From positions 12,884,414 through 12,948,413 of the forward strand of contig CM036762.1 in assembly GCA_020796225.1 (NCBI GenBank): 64,000 bases of DNA. Reading direction: 5' to 3'. The notes beneath the pieces are model-generated. The model had not been told where the DNA came from. It was given only the letters and a program-made list of their open reading frames with translations, and did no database searches. The stretch comes from Arion vulgaris (lineage: Eukaryota > Mollusca > Gastropoda > Stylommatophora > Arionidae). Shown here one piece after another: positions 50,757 to 60,852 of the stretch; the first letter of the stretch is position 1; the number at the start of each line of letters is the position of its first letter. The position numbers and the translations under genes were made by a program.

Positions 50757-51020
50757 TCTTCTTCTTCTTCGAACGCTCCATATCGAACACTTGTTAACCA
50801 CTCTGTGTGATTTGTATGTGATCTAAGCCTAAGAGCGTCTGTAAATTGTTTCAGTTATGTTCCTACAAGTACGCCATCACATCCGATTTCTGCGAAGCTT
50901 TTCATTTACTAGGGTAGCTTTCTTACGTTCTACATCAGTCGTCTCTTACGACATGCCTTGTAGATTACAATGTTACTATTCTTTGCTCCCTTTACGAGCC
51001 CTGATAACACACGGATAGAA
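50757..51020 (-). mobile_element. SINE C, near full length
   Basis: In reverse: CAGGGCTCGTAAAGGGAGCA, core GGCATGTCGTAAGAGACGAC, AGTAAATGAAAAGCTTCGCA, GTGTTCGATATGGAGCGTTC and a (GAA)5 tail at 50,757-50,771. Confidence 0.85.
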
Positions 51021-52314
51021 CAGGAACGAATCAGGATAATATATTGTTATATATACTGAAAGATCTTATAGTTTTTAAGCAGACCTAACAGAGAGATATA
51101 TCAAAGATTTGTTTTTATTGTGTGTGAAGTAGTCGCCAAGGTTTCGGCAGGTCGGTCCATGTGCGAAAATAAAAGTTCAGACAAAGTTCTATTGAACTCG
51201 TGACGGAACTTCTGGTTGCTCAAATTAGAGAGTTGTTTGTCTAGCAGGTGCTCTTTGAATTCTCGCTGGGAGAGGTCTGTTCAATCTTGCAACAATCTTC
51301 AATCTTTTGACGGCTCTTGTCAAGGTTATGTGGGAACGTGTTGTTTGGGTCGGTCCGTTTGCATAACAGACACACATCTGAATGCTCAGTGGAAGAGATA
51401 TGTTTGTCCTGCAACCAATCTCTAAGTGCAGTACCTTCTGACGGTTCTGTCAAGGTTCTGTCGAGACAAGTTGCACAGCATTCCAGCGGTGGAATCAAGC
51501 AGTAGACGGAATGTTGACCATAAAGATAAGGATCAGAAGGTGTTGCAGGAGCTTTAATTTAATTAAGATAATTACAGAAGTACTTTGAAAATAAATTATT
51601 TGCTACGTTATTGATATATTTTGTTGAAACGTGTAGATTGTTATTGATGAATATCTTGTCGTTATTATGCACGGTTATATCAGGTATAACTTTCAGCTGT
51701 GACTTTATTCAGTTAGTGGTTTTACGACCAACCACTTCTGAACGATTTTCTTGATGTATTTCTCATAATACTATAATCGTGTAGTTGCATGTGAGTTTTG
51801 CAGTTAATTATAATCGAGTAGTTGCATGTGAGTTTTGCAGTTAATTAATTATAATCCCAAGTAGTTGCATGTGTTCATAGTCCATAGTTCATAAGTACGG
51901 TACCAACTTCACTGCAACGGGTCACCCCATAATTGCTCCGTTCCTGTGCCAATTGAAAATCACACGAAATGCAAACAACTGTGAAATGTTTCCTGTGTGA
52001 ACTAATTCCAGAATGAAACAGCCGCGTACCGCCATAAAAAGCAACCTGCACCGCATAAAATGCATATGGCCCTCGTTAATGTAGCAACACAAAACTGTTC
52101 ATCACTTGAAGTGCAATTCTTGTCGAAGGGAACATCAATAATGACAAAATCGAGCTTTCTGCATTCGCAATATAACTGCATACGGCAGATTGAGCTTGTT
52201 CGTCATAACCGCTGTCCGCCATTTTCGTTAACTATAATCATGTAGCTGCATGTGAGTTGTGCAGTTAACCTGATAGAACACTACATGTATTGTTCTCAAA
52301 ACATGTCGTGACTT
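51021..52314. other. Unassigned, with small duplications
   Basis: 51,241-51,498 (-) has an 85-codon frame with Cys pairs (CCATC, CLLC, CC) and the nucleotide text (T)GACGG(C)TCT(T)GTCAAGGTT twice. No family is recognised. 51,770-51,880 holds three copies of about 37 bp (TAGTTGCATGTGAGTTTTGC), and a fourth relative lies at 52,228-52,265. Confidence 0.45.
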
Positions 52315-52745
52315 TATGTTATGTTATGTTATGCGATCGACGTCATCCGTCCTTCGCTGCAGCAGCCCTCCCAATGTTCATTTGCTCACAGTATCCATGA
52401 GAAGCTGATTAGTATACCTTCTTTCTCTACCACGAAGACGACACTGTCTGGCATGTCGTGTCTTTAGGATGCGATGTTATGTTATGTTATTATGCGATCG
52501 ACGTCATGGCACATTGGGCATTCCCATTCGTGCTCTGTCCTCCGTTGCACCAGCCATCCCAAAGTCCATTTGCTCACCGTACCCATGAGAAGTTGATTAC
52601 TATATCTTCTCTCTCTACCACGAAGACGACACTGTCTGGCATGTCCAAACTTAACGTCTAATTCTCTAACTCGTTCCAGCGTCTGAGACCCGCCCGTGTC
52701 ACACAATTGAGAGCGTACCGCATTGATGATATCGGCTCTGTTCAT
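52315..52745 (-). mobile_element. Repeat S, tandemly duplicated coding-like fragment
   Basis: ATGTTATGTTATGCGATCGA, CGTAC/AGTATCCATGAGAAG and CACGAAGACGACACTGTCTG occur twice (52,318-52,462 and 52,483-52,645). The - strand frame reads GHARQCRLRGRERRYSNQLL, MGTVSKWTLGWLVQRR and EWECPMCHD. Probably the C-terminus of a retrotransposon polyprotein; the family is not recognised. Confidence 0.5.
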
Positions 52746-53035
52746 TTAGAATGCGATACTGAATCAAACGATCGCACTGTGTATAGAAACCAATCTTGTG
52801 TTCTATGTATAAAATAAGTTAACAAATATTGATGAAGATCAACTTTCCTAATTGATTAACAAACATCACAGGGTACTGACAAGACAATGGTAGGTTATGG
52901 CAATGTTATACCATTAAGCGTTTCATATTAAGGTGTATCATAATTCCCTTGTGATGTTAGAGTTGAAAATGCTGTATCAGCTGCATTTATCAAAATTAAT
53001 GACGTGAAAATGTGTTCGGCCACACATGTACACTT

Positions 53036-53375
53036 CATCAATAGATGCCTGCGCTGGATACTCCTTCTGCGATCAGGCAACTGTGGTACAGAGCGGGATA
53101 ACGGCAGGTGGAAGAAGAAATAGGGGACAGAATGGGGTGATGGATATGGCACACACTGAGGAGACCACCTGACAACATCATGAGACAGTCCCCCCGCGAT
53201 GGAACCTTCATGGTAATAGAGGTAAAGGAAGACCCAGAAGCACCTGTAGGCGGGAGTTGAAGACGGAATGCAAAAATATGGGAAGCGAATGGAGTGGGAT
53301 CCGGAAAATATGGCCTTGTATAGAAGGACTTCAAAGGACTTGGTTGCCTCACTAGAGGCGAGGGTAATGAAAAGA
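53036..53375 (+). mobile_element. LINE C-terminal fragment (RRKWGWIGHTLR type)
   Basis: Across broken frames it encodes INRCLRWILLLRSGN, KWGDGYGTH / HTLRRPPDNIMRQS, RGKGRPRSTCRRELKTECKN-like text and MALYRRTSKDLVASLEARG. This is the common ...WGW.GHTLR.P..NI.RQ.LEW...G.R.RGRPR.TWRR LINE end. Confidence 0.7.
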
Positions 53376-53826
53376 CATATACACACAAAACATACATAGA
53401 AAATATATATGAACAAAATCAATCAACTCGTTTACATTAACTATACATAATCACAATGTTATATTTCGTCGAATTATGAATAAATATAATCTACAATTAG
53501 AAACCAATATTTAATACAAAACAGTGCAAATACTCGTCCAAAGTTGGATAAATGATACAAAGTTGGTACACAACACTCTTGTATATCTATATATACGAGA
53601 TATATATCTCTACGAGATCTATACGAGATCTATATATATATATCTACGTATATCTGTATCTAATAAAATTCAATCATAAAATCAGTCTACCATACCCAGA
53701 ATATCGATCACTCCAAATATGCAGAATTATACGGTTTCCAAGTTGACCTATTTCATTTGGGATGTTTTTCACACAATTTGTGTATTCTTGTAGAAACTAT
53801 AACAATACGATAGTTCAAGACCTAAA

Positions 53827-54120
53827 GTGTGCTGTTCAATACTTTGATTGATTGATTGATTGGTTGATTGATTACTAGATTGGGTCATCATCATTGCACT
53901 TCGGTGATTGACCATGATCTTCGTACACAAGAAGATCTCAGTGACAAATGAACGAAATCTGAAGCACTGGTGAGAGTCCACGATGTAATTTAGAAGATAT
54001 TGTCAATATGTTGAAAGAATTTTATTTTTTATTCTTTCTAACAATATGTGACTGCGTAATTCGAAAGATATACCTTCATGTTACATCTTCTAATGATATT
54101 TACCTCGAGAACCATTTTGA
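53827..54120 (-). mobile_element. SINE D 3' part with (GATT)n tail
   Basis: GATTGATTGATTGATTGGTT tail, CATCATCATTGCACTTCGGT, CACAAGAAGATCTCAGTG and GTCCACGATGTAATTTAGAA follow the SINE D order in reverse. Confidence 0.75.
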
Positions 54121-54229
54121 AAAATAAATGGCACATAGCCTTTTCAGCCCTAAGGGTACACATACATGTAAATTCTCATTTCTAGACCCAAGAGTGTGAG
54201 AGGTAGGTGGGTCAATTTCTTTTTATGAA

Positions 54230-54660
54230 TGAGGAACGCCGAACGTAGGACTGAACCTACATTGCTCTTGTGTACGATTTGTTAAACTAACGCTCTATGT
54301 ACAACGCTAAACCGTCCTACATTGAGTCATGTACTGTTGTTACTGCCTGTAAAACCGCTTTTAAGTCGGTGTAGGACAGGGAGGACATATACCTGTGGAA
54401 TGTAGTGGTCACGTGACTAGTGCAGTTGCCGCGAAACTGTTTAGGTTAGGATTTGTTTTTATGCCCCAGACATAAAAAACGTCATTGCCTTACCCGGGAT
54501 ATAACCCTAGTCTTCCGAAAGAGAGCCCGCTCACTAATCCATACTACCAGACGTTCCACTCGTGAACCATTACTCATTGAAAATAATAAACGCACTTTCA
54601 GAAGACAATTGAGAACATTGTGTATCTTTCCAAATATCTATAAATCAATTTTAGTGAGCA
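54230..54660. other. Two weak tRNA-like stretches on the - strand
   Basis: 54,240-54,320 (TAGGTTCAGTCCTACG) and 54,470-54,560 (CTAGGGTTATATCCCGGG) have B-box-like text in reverse, with plausible A-box text 40-60 bases upstream. They may be further SINE heads, present once each here. Confidence 0.35.
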
Positions 54661-54754
54661 TGTAAGTTTTGATAACATAAATGTTGACTCTAATCACGTT
54701 ACAACCTCAACATAAAATGAAGGCAGGATAGGAAGACATGTGAATAACTGGCTA

Positions 54755-55370
54755 ACAGGATGATTGATAGATAGGAGCATCATCTTTGCACTTTAGTAAC
54801 TAACCATGTGTGCTCCGATTTCTTTCGTACACATGAAGATCTCAGTGGTAGTGTACGAACTGCTTAACATTGGTGAGATCCACGATGTAATTTTGAAGAT
54901 AGTGAAAATATTTGATTATAATTTTGATTCTAATCTTTCCAGACTGCTCTTGCGGGTTTTGAAATGCTAATGGTTCTATTAGGTGCTAAAATTATTGAGC
55001 ACGGATCGCACTTTTATCGTCCGCCTCCGATTTTTCTTTTTCGATCCAGAAGCACTTGAGCTTTTCAGCTCTTCGGTTCGGTGCCATGGACATCGTAACC
55101 CTTCGATTCGGTGCCACGAACACCGTAAATCTGGGGAATCTGTAGCTTTTTCTGCCATCCCGCGGAATTGAACAAGCACACACAGAGGGATAGTCACCCG
55201 TAGTCCAACGCGCTATGAACACGCTGGGCAGACGGGCGTCCGTCTCCGATAGGGCTAGGAACTCGATCTCACCTACATTGAGATCAGGTGGAAGAACACC
55301 CCAATGACTTCCCGGGGAGCGAACCGAGTACCTTTGGGACGCGACACAAGCCCCTAATCTCTACACCTCA
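54755..55370 (-). mobile_element. SINE D, full length, split by SINE A
   Basis: Head at 55,370-55,300: GAGGTGTAGAGATTAGGGGC (A-box-like), AAGGTACTCGGTTCGCTCCC (B-box). Body: CAATGTAGGTGAGATCGAGT, CTATCGGAGACGGACG, then after SINE A the GATAAAAGTGCGATCCGTGC block. 3' part: ACATCGTGGATCTCACC and AGATCTTCATGTGTACG. About 400 bp once SINE A is removed. This copy defines the SINE D head used to interpret the 28-bp array. Confidence 0.8.
55032..55236 (-). mobile_element. SINE A, full length with 14-bp target duplication
   Basis: CGTCCG(C/T)CTCCGAT flanks it (55,018-55,031 and 55,237-55,250). In reverse: GCGTGTTCATAGCGCGTTGG, GCTTGTTCAATTCCGCGGGA, CTTCTGGATCGAAAAAG. It lies inside SINE D. Confidence 0.9.
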
Positions 55371-55556
55371 AAGACACAAATAGGATTATAAAAACACATT
55401 ATACCGTGTTACATTTTTCTCGTATTTTTGGTTTTAAAATAATCTTCTTGCTCAATGGTCAGTGTACTGTACTTTAAAACTAAACACCATTATCATGTGA
55501 TATCCCTGCTGGCGTGGCATTATGAATTTCTTCAAACATCTGTAGATAGAATTAAC

Positions 55557-55713
55557 CAGTGGCGGCGCGTGATCATTTTTGTTGGTGGGGCCAGACATTT
55601 TTTCCGGATAAATATGGTTTTTGGTTGCTATATTTTAATTTATACAATAATAAATACACGTTATACATTATTTTTGGTGGGTCCCATTGGCCCTTAATGA
55701 CGAGTCGCCACTG
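55557..55713. mobile_element. hAT-like MITE, perfect 8-bp target duplication
   Basis: GAATTAAC at 55,549-55,556 and 55,714-55,721. Termini CAGTGGCGGCGCGTGATCA and the mirrored CAGTGGCGACTCGTCATTA. 157 bp. Confidence 0.93.
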
Positions 55714-55734
55714 GAATTAACTATCAGTACGGAT

Positions 55735-56060
55735 GTTGACACGCTTCGGTGACATGAAATCAGTCTGTCCTGCATTTATTTTCTGTCGTACTCTGTCTCG
55801 TCTCTCAATGAATATGATGCTGTTTCTTGCTAAATCTTCTGAGCATCCATTTCTATTTGCATACATGAAAAATGATGACAGATTCTTTCTTATTCATGTT
55901 GACAGCGATTTGATCTCGTCAACATTAGTCTTTGTTAGCACTTCTTGACATCCTCATCATTCTTCTGTAAAATCATTTATCAAAAATGACTTCAAAAGAC
56001 TATGGGGTATGTTTATTTATTGTCCATAATTCACAGTTATGTGTCTGTAATTGCTACCAG
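55735..56060 (-). mobile_element. Probable LINE K remnant
   Basis: Contains ATCATTCTTCTGTAAAATCA and TATTGTCCATAATTC...GCTACCAGACATAGGGA, parallel to CATTCTTCTGTAAAACTACA and CATTGTCCATGATTCGCTAC at 23,175-23,265. Confidence 0.5.
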
Positions 56061-56815
56061 ACATAGGGAATATGATGTAGAACGACACACTAAAATCACT
56101 CAATAATTTTTAATTGGGCTCTTCCAGGACCACAACGTTGGCCACAACGAGTAGACCCAGTACGGTTGAACGTAAAAACTTCGAGTGTTATCATTCTTTC
56201 TGATGAGAGCGGCTCGGAGTTTGTTTACGTGTATTTAATTGTGCCATTTTGCGTTTTTGAAGGCTTTCACCCTTTGGTCGTGATCGAGTGATTACTTCAC
56301 TTTGATCTTAGCTAAAACTACTTACATGAAAATATGTGTCCAACTTTATCTACCTCTTGATCTAAAATACGTATCAGACCACCCCACAAGGAAGTCAACA
56401 GAAGGTAAAGCCCCGTGCTCTAGATAAAGTGATAAAGTAGCAAAATGGAAAGTAGCAACTTTTTTTTATCTGGAAACAAATTACTTAAAAAAAGAATTAA
56501 AAGCAAAATTGTAGAAGTAAACGACTTGAAACCCTAGCTTCAAGGGAAACAACTGATAACTCTTTTTCTTCTGAGAATTGGTCCATATCTATTAGTTATC
56601 TCTCTTATAGATAAACCCCTGCATACGAATGGAATTCAAGAGGCCGAAAATGTAGTTCAGGAATGTTCAACCTTAAATGATCTACAACGTCAGATTTAAC
56701 TAAAATATGCAGAACTGATAGGGTAGCTATGGTACTATCGTCTGTGTTAGAAAAAAAAATGTTCACTTGTTCCTTGTGACAGATCTGAATGTTTAACACG
56801 ATCAATTTACATGAA
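56061..56815. other. Unassigned sequence
   Basis: No repeat family or domain recognised on either strand. Confidence 0.4.
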
Positions 56816-56819
56816 CGCA

Positions 56820-57080
56820 TAAGACGAAAAAAAATTTTAAGAAAGACGCTGAAGAAGATTTTGAAAAGCAAGGTAAGAAAGAACATGAAAATGAAGAACA
56901 AAAAAGAGACAAATAAGAAAAGGGAAGGCAAAGTAAAGAAGAAAAAGGAAGACAAAGAAGAAAAAGGAAAACATAGAGACGAAAATTAAAAAGGAAGACA
57001 AGCAGTGATGAAGAAAAAAAGAGGAAGACGAAGAAAAACAAGACAGTAAACGAAAATGAAAAGATGAAACGGAAGTAGAA
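56820..57080. repeat. Purine-rich tract
   Basis: About 260 bases of mostly A and G on the + strand (AAGAAAAAGGAAGACAAAGA-type). It is not a simple tandem repeat. The Lys/Glu and Phe/Ser open frames here are composition artefacts. Confidence 0.8.
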
Positions 57081-57419
57081 TCAAAATACATTGTCTTTTT
57101 AGATATTGGACTGAGAATCTTTGAAACATTTATCGATTACAATTCTAACACTCAATATAAAACGTAGAGTAGGAAAAGTGAAATACTTATCTAACAAATC
57201 TGCAAGCTCAACGAAAATAACCAGCCAAGAAATGAGTACTCACTTAAACTCACCTTCTTATTTGGTGTGTCGAAAGTTCGAAAAATACACACGTGGGTCC
57301 GTACTACCTGCCAGTCTTAAAATAGTGTATAGAAAGTCAGTGGGCACAGTAGCTGTTATCTGTATATAAACACCAACCTGCGGTTATTATACGAAAGGAA
57401 TTAATTCTTATTTGTCATG
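57081..57419. other. Unassigned sequence
   Basis: The end (57,390-57,419) is the left flank of an older repeat also found at 9,745. The 82-codon frame at 57,121 lacks a recognisable family. Confidence 0.4.
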
Positions 57420-57434
57420 TTTGTTGGCCTACAC

Positions 57435-57670
57435 GTTTGTGGCCTAGGGGTTAGTAGCTTGGTCTCTTAACCCCAACGTTCTGAGTTCGAATCACGTTGC
57501 GGACAGTTTAGTTGCAAATTGTTTCGCGTGGATTTTTACAAAAGGACGATGACACCACCCGTTCAGAAAGCAAGGACATACTACTGAACGTAATAATGCC
57601 TAAAAAAATCACGAGCAGCGTTAAAAGCTGGGATTGATTCGCAAAGTCCTGTAAAGGATATGCAATGAAC
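57435..57670 (+). mobile_element. SINE F, full length with 15-bp target duplication
   Basis: TTTGTTGGCCTACAC is duplicated exactly at 57,420-57,434 and 57,671-57,685. Head GTTTGTGGCCTAGGGGTTAG (A-box), TCTGAGTTCGAATCACG (B-box), end AAAGTCCTGTAAAGGATATG. The empty target is visible at 9,767-9,785, in another copy of the host repeat. Confidence 0.95.
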
Positions 57671-57708
57671 TTTGTTGGCCTACACACTCTAATTTTTGTA
57701 AAGTATAA

Positions 57709-57925
57709 GTTAGGTGTTCCCCTATCATGCCAAAAATAAGCTGTTCGTTCCCTCTTGAAGTCATCGGAATATTTGTCCAGAGATCACTGATGTCAATGTA
57801 GGGGAGATCAAGTTTCTAATATTTTCAGAGACGGATAATAAAACGTAGGCCCCGTGTTCAATTTGAGCACGTAGAAGAACTCTTGGCAGTTCCAACTCGA
57901 GAAGAGCAGGATGGAAAGTCGTTAC
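57709..57925 (+). mobile_element. SINE D 5' part
   Basis: GTTAGGTGTTCCCCTATCAT, CGTTCCCTCTTGAAGTCATC, CAATGTAGGGGAGATCAAGT, CAGAGACGGATAATAAAACG and AATTTGAGCACGTAGAAGAA, in SINE D order. Confidence 0.75.
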
Positions 57926-57939
57926 ATTTATTGGAGATT

Positions 57940-58310
57940 TTTAACTGCCAAACATTCTTTTGCGTGTTCAGTGTGAACACGGAGCCTACTTTTGATCATC
58001 CGTCTCGCCCGAGTGGTTAACCGGGCCCAAATTTGGGGTGTAAAGAATAGAACCACTGTTACCTGTCACGCATGTCGTAAGAGGCTTGTTGAAATTGATG
58101 CACGTGTCCTAAACGTGTAGAAGTCTATGCGTTTAGGGCCTACCAAACCAATGTGCAACGTATACACGTTCTTGGCAAAGATCAAACATATCACAAAGAG
58201 TGATTAACATTGGTCGTAAAGAACGAACGCAATGAAGAAGAAGATCATCCGTCTCTGATATGACTAGGAACTTGATCTCCTTTACATTGAGGTCAACGAT
58301 TTTTGGGCTA
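57940..58310 (-). mobile_element. SINE D fragment, split by SINE B
   Basis: Right part in reverse: CAATGTAAAGGAGATCAAGT, CATATCAGAGACGGATGATC. The left part continues AGTAGGCTCCGTGTTCACAC. The two parts join seamlessly when SINE B and one target copy are removed. Confidence 0.75.
58006..58242 (+). mobile_element. SINE B, full length with 12-bp target duplication
   Basis: GATCATCCGTCT at 57,994-58,005 and 58,243-58,254. Head CGCCCGAGTGGTTAACCGGG, core CGCATGTCGTAAGAGGC (followed by a short deletion), CCAATGTGCAACGTATACAC and a GAAGAAGAA tail. Inserted in SINE D. Confidence 0.93.
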
Positions 58311-58498
58311 AAAGAATATACCAATCATTCCAAGCTACCTTCATTCTACAGAGCCCTCATGATGTCACTTGTCACTATGAACTGGGGAACATGCACACAT
58401 GACCGTTTACATATCAGGGGGCATGCAGTTTCTCGCGGTGCCAGCATATTCGATCACACTAGGAGTACATGTCGAAACACCACCATATGCCTAGCAAC

Positions 58499-58663
58499 CA
58501 GTGGCAGCTTGTCATTAAGGGCCAGTGGGACCGGGTCCACCAAACATAAGGTGTAACGTGTATTCATTATTGTATATATTAAAATATGTCCTAACCTAAA
58601 CCATGATTTTTCCGAAAATTTATGTCTGGCCCCACCAACAAAAATGATCACAAGCCGCTACTG
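58499..58663. mobile_element. hAT-like MITE, perfect 8-bp target duplication
   Basis: CTAGCAAC at 58,491-58,498 and 58,664-58,671. Reverse orientation relative to 34,031 and 55,557. Termini CAGTGGCAGCTTGTCATTA and, mirrored, CAGTAGCGGCTTGTGATCA. 165 bp. Confidence 0.93.
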
Positions 58664-58719
58664 CTAGCAACTATTTATTTTTAGTTTTTCTTCTGTTATG
58701 TCGTTCGATGCAACATAAG

Positions 58720-58960
58720 AGCCACAGTATCGCAGTTGTTAGTGAACTGGCTTCTTATGCTAGTGGCTCCGGATTCAATGCATGAAATATTTCTCAAACC
58801 TTAACAGCACTCGTGTCGACCCAGTCTCAAAGGAAAATCACTGGGAAGTAAGCGCGGCGTGATGCTGACCACATCACCCATAGTACGCGTCGTAACACTG
58901 TATTAACAAAATATACATCGAGGTAGAAAACTGTTTTCTTTACTTTTTCGCTAACTTAAG
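58720..58960 (+). mobile_element. SINE E, second copy
   Basis: GCCACAGTATCGCAGTTGTT, AGTGGCTCCGGATTCAATGC (degraded B-box), GGCGTGATGCTGACCACATC, ACCCATAGTACGCGTCG and TTTCTTTACTTTTTCG match 36,792-37,071 in order. Confidence 0.8.
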
Positions 58961-58984
58961 AACAGTTATAAGTTGCCCATTATA

Positions 58985-59412
58985 AACCATTATAATTTGC
59001 ACTCTATTACATACAGGTTATTACATATTGCATACTAAACTAAATCGACCATAACATGTTGCAAACTAACGAACGAAGGTTATTTCAGGTTGCACACTTA
59101 ACAATCGACCATTACATGTTGCACTATCATACGAAGACAATTTCAGGCCGCACACTAAACTAAATCGACCATAACATGTTGCAAACTAACGAATGAAGGT
59201 TATTTCAGGTTGCACACTTAACTAAATCGACCATTACATGTTTGCACACTATCATACGAAGACAATTTCAGGCCGCACACTAAACTAAAACGACTATAAC
59301 ATGTTGCACACTAACATACGACGACTATTTCAGGCCGCACACTAAACTAAAACGACCATAACATGTTGCACACTAACATACGAAGACTATTTCAGGCCGC
59401 ACACTAAACTAT
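58985..59412. repeat. Minisatellite with about 60-bp unit
   Basis: Repeats of CATAACATGTTGCA(A/C)ACTA, ACGAAGACTATTTCAGGCCG and CACACTAAACTAAA(T/A)CGAC. Even and odd units differ (GAAGGTTATTTCAGGTTGC versus GAAGACAATTTCAGGCCGC), giving a higher-order period of about 120 bp on the left. Confidence 0.9.
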
Positions 59413-59540
59413 AAAAACAATTGCGCCATGTTTATTAAAGAGCAAACATGAGACTTCCTATGTGGACATTTTATCTATCACACAATCACACAAGCAATAT
59501 AAACGATCTCGTATATTGGTGAATTTAGGCGTACGCTCTT

Positions 59541-59700
59541 CTTCTTCTTCGAACGCTCCATATCGACCACTCTGTGTGGTTTGTATGTGATCTGAGCCTA
59601 AGAACGATTGTACGTGGTGCCAGTTATGCGCATACAAGTTGACCAGCACATCCGAGTTCTGCCACGCGTTCTATTTACTAGGGTAGCTTCACTAGGTTTT
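59541..59700 (-). mobile_element. SINE C, 5'-truncated
   Basis: (GAA)n tail as CTTCTTCTTCTTC, then CGAACGCTCCATATCGACC, CTGAGCCTAAGAACGATTGT and ACTAGGGTAGCTTCACTAGG in reverse order. The core is absent. SINE D-like text (AGATCTCAGCGGTAGTGCAC) follows. Confidence 0.8.
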
Positions 59701-59944
59701 ACACAAGGAGATCTCAGCGGTAGTGCACTAATCTAGTAGCAATGGCCAGTGTCCACGATGTCATTTCATGAAAAGTTGTAGGGATTTGTCTCTTAAATTG
59801 TTGTTAATGAAGTTTCACAGATCAACGACTTTTCAACTTTCTCATATCGATTTTTAACTCTCCCATATCGATTTTCTACCTTTTCATGTCGACTTTCATT
59901 CTTCGCATATCGATTTGTAGCTACCATTGACCTTTATACGTGTT

Positions 59945-60085
59945 CAAATTCAACACTCACCTTCGTTTGATCATCAGTTTTCAATAGCAATTGAACTCGA
60001 TCTGACCTATTTTGAGATCAGGGATTACTGGCTAATAGCCAGAAAACCTCACATGGGACACGAACCGAGTACTTTAGAATCGTTG
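59945..60085 (-). mobile_element. SINE D 5' fragment
   Basis: In reverse: ACTCGGTTCGTGTCCCATGT (B-box area), AATAGGTCAGATCGAGTTCA and GATGATCAAACGAAGGTGAG. Confidence 0.6.
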
Positions 60086-60204
60086 TGAAACATGACACGA
60101 CCACCCTACTTGAACGTATAGTGACAGACCTCCCTCTCTCTCATTGTTTAAAGTGTTTGCTGCATGACAATGTGATAGAAATATGTAGTATGCTTGTCAG
60201 TCTA

Positions 60205-60620
60205 CTTTCTTCTTCTTTTGTCGTCACACTGCTACCAGATTCTTGTCCAGTGTTGTGGATTTCTGTTTCTGTCTTTCGCTGTTCTTGTGGTTTAGGTGAT
60301 TATTATTTTTGCCTTTGACAGGATTCTGCTATGCCATCTAACCATCTTTTTCATAGTCTTCCTCTCGCCTTCTTTCCTGATGTTCTGTTGAAGACTGTAT
60401 ACTGTGGAGTATGGGTACATTCTTATTCTTTGTTTTCAATGTAATTCAAGCAAGGTTCTGTGCCAACTTTCTTATGCTGATATTGGTGACTGTCTTTTCT
60501 GGTGTTATTGGTAACTTTTCGCAGTCACCCCATGTCACATGTAGTTATTTTTTGCGACTTAGCTTTGCTCATTGTCCATGTTTGGCTAAAAAGTATGTAC
60601 ATAAATACCGTTGATCATAT
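60205..60620 (-). mobile_element. LINE O C-terminal fragment
   Basis: TTCTTCTTTTGTCGTCACAC, TTGCCTTTGACAGGATTCTG, CATAGTCTTCCTCTCGCC and TTGAAGACTGTATACTG parallel 4,725-4,915. In reverse it resembles the Lys/Arg-rich C-terminus of a LINE protein. It lies just downstream of the - strand gene's stop. Confidence 0.5.
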
Positions 60621-60852
60621 GTTGTTTAGCTGTCTGTGGGATTTTTTGGTGCCTTAAAAACGGGGCTAGCTGGTAGGTTACAGCATTTGCTATTTGCACT
60701 AGCCACTATCTCTCTGTCTAGTCTTCCGTCTTCTATCTAGTCAGTATCAAACTATTATGTATACAACCATGTATGACACTTATCAAATATTTGAATATAT
60801 TTCTAACATACAAGGTTATGAAGTACAACGTTTATACTTTCTATATTCATCG
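60621..60852 (-). other. Probable 3' UTR side of the - strand gene
   Basis: Sequence immediately past the stop at 60,853. No clear AATAAA was found on the - strand in this stretch, so the transcript end is undefined. Confidence 0.35.

Noticed and set aside
56605..57091. Phe/Ser-rich and Lys-rich frames on the two strands
   Set aside because: Composition artefacts of the purine-rich tract.
57435..57510. Possible true tRNA gene (A-box and B-box present)
   Set aside because: It belongs to SINE F, with a long non-tRNA body, a target duplication and sister copies. The acceptor stem does not pair convincingly.
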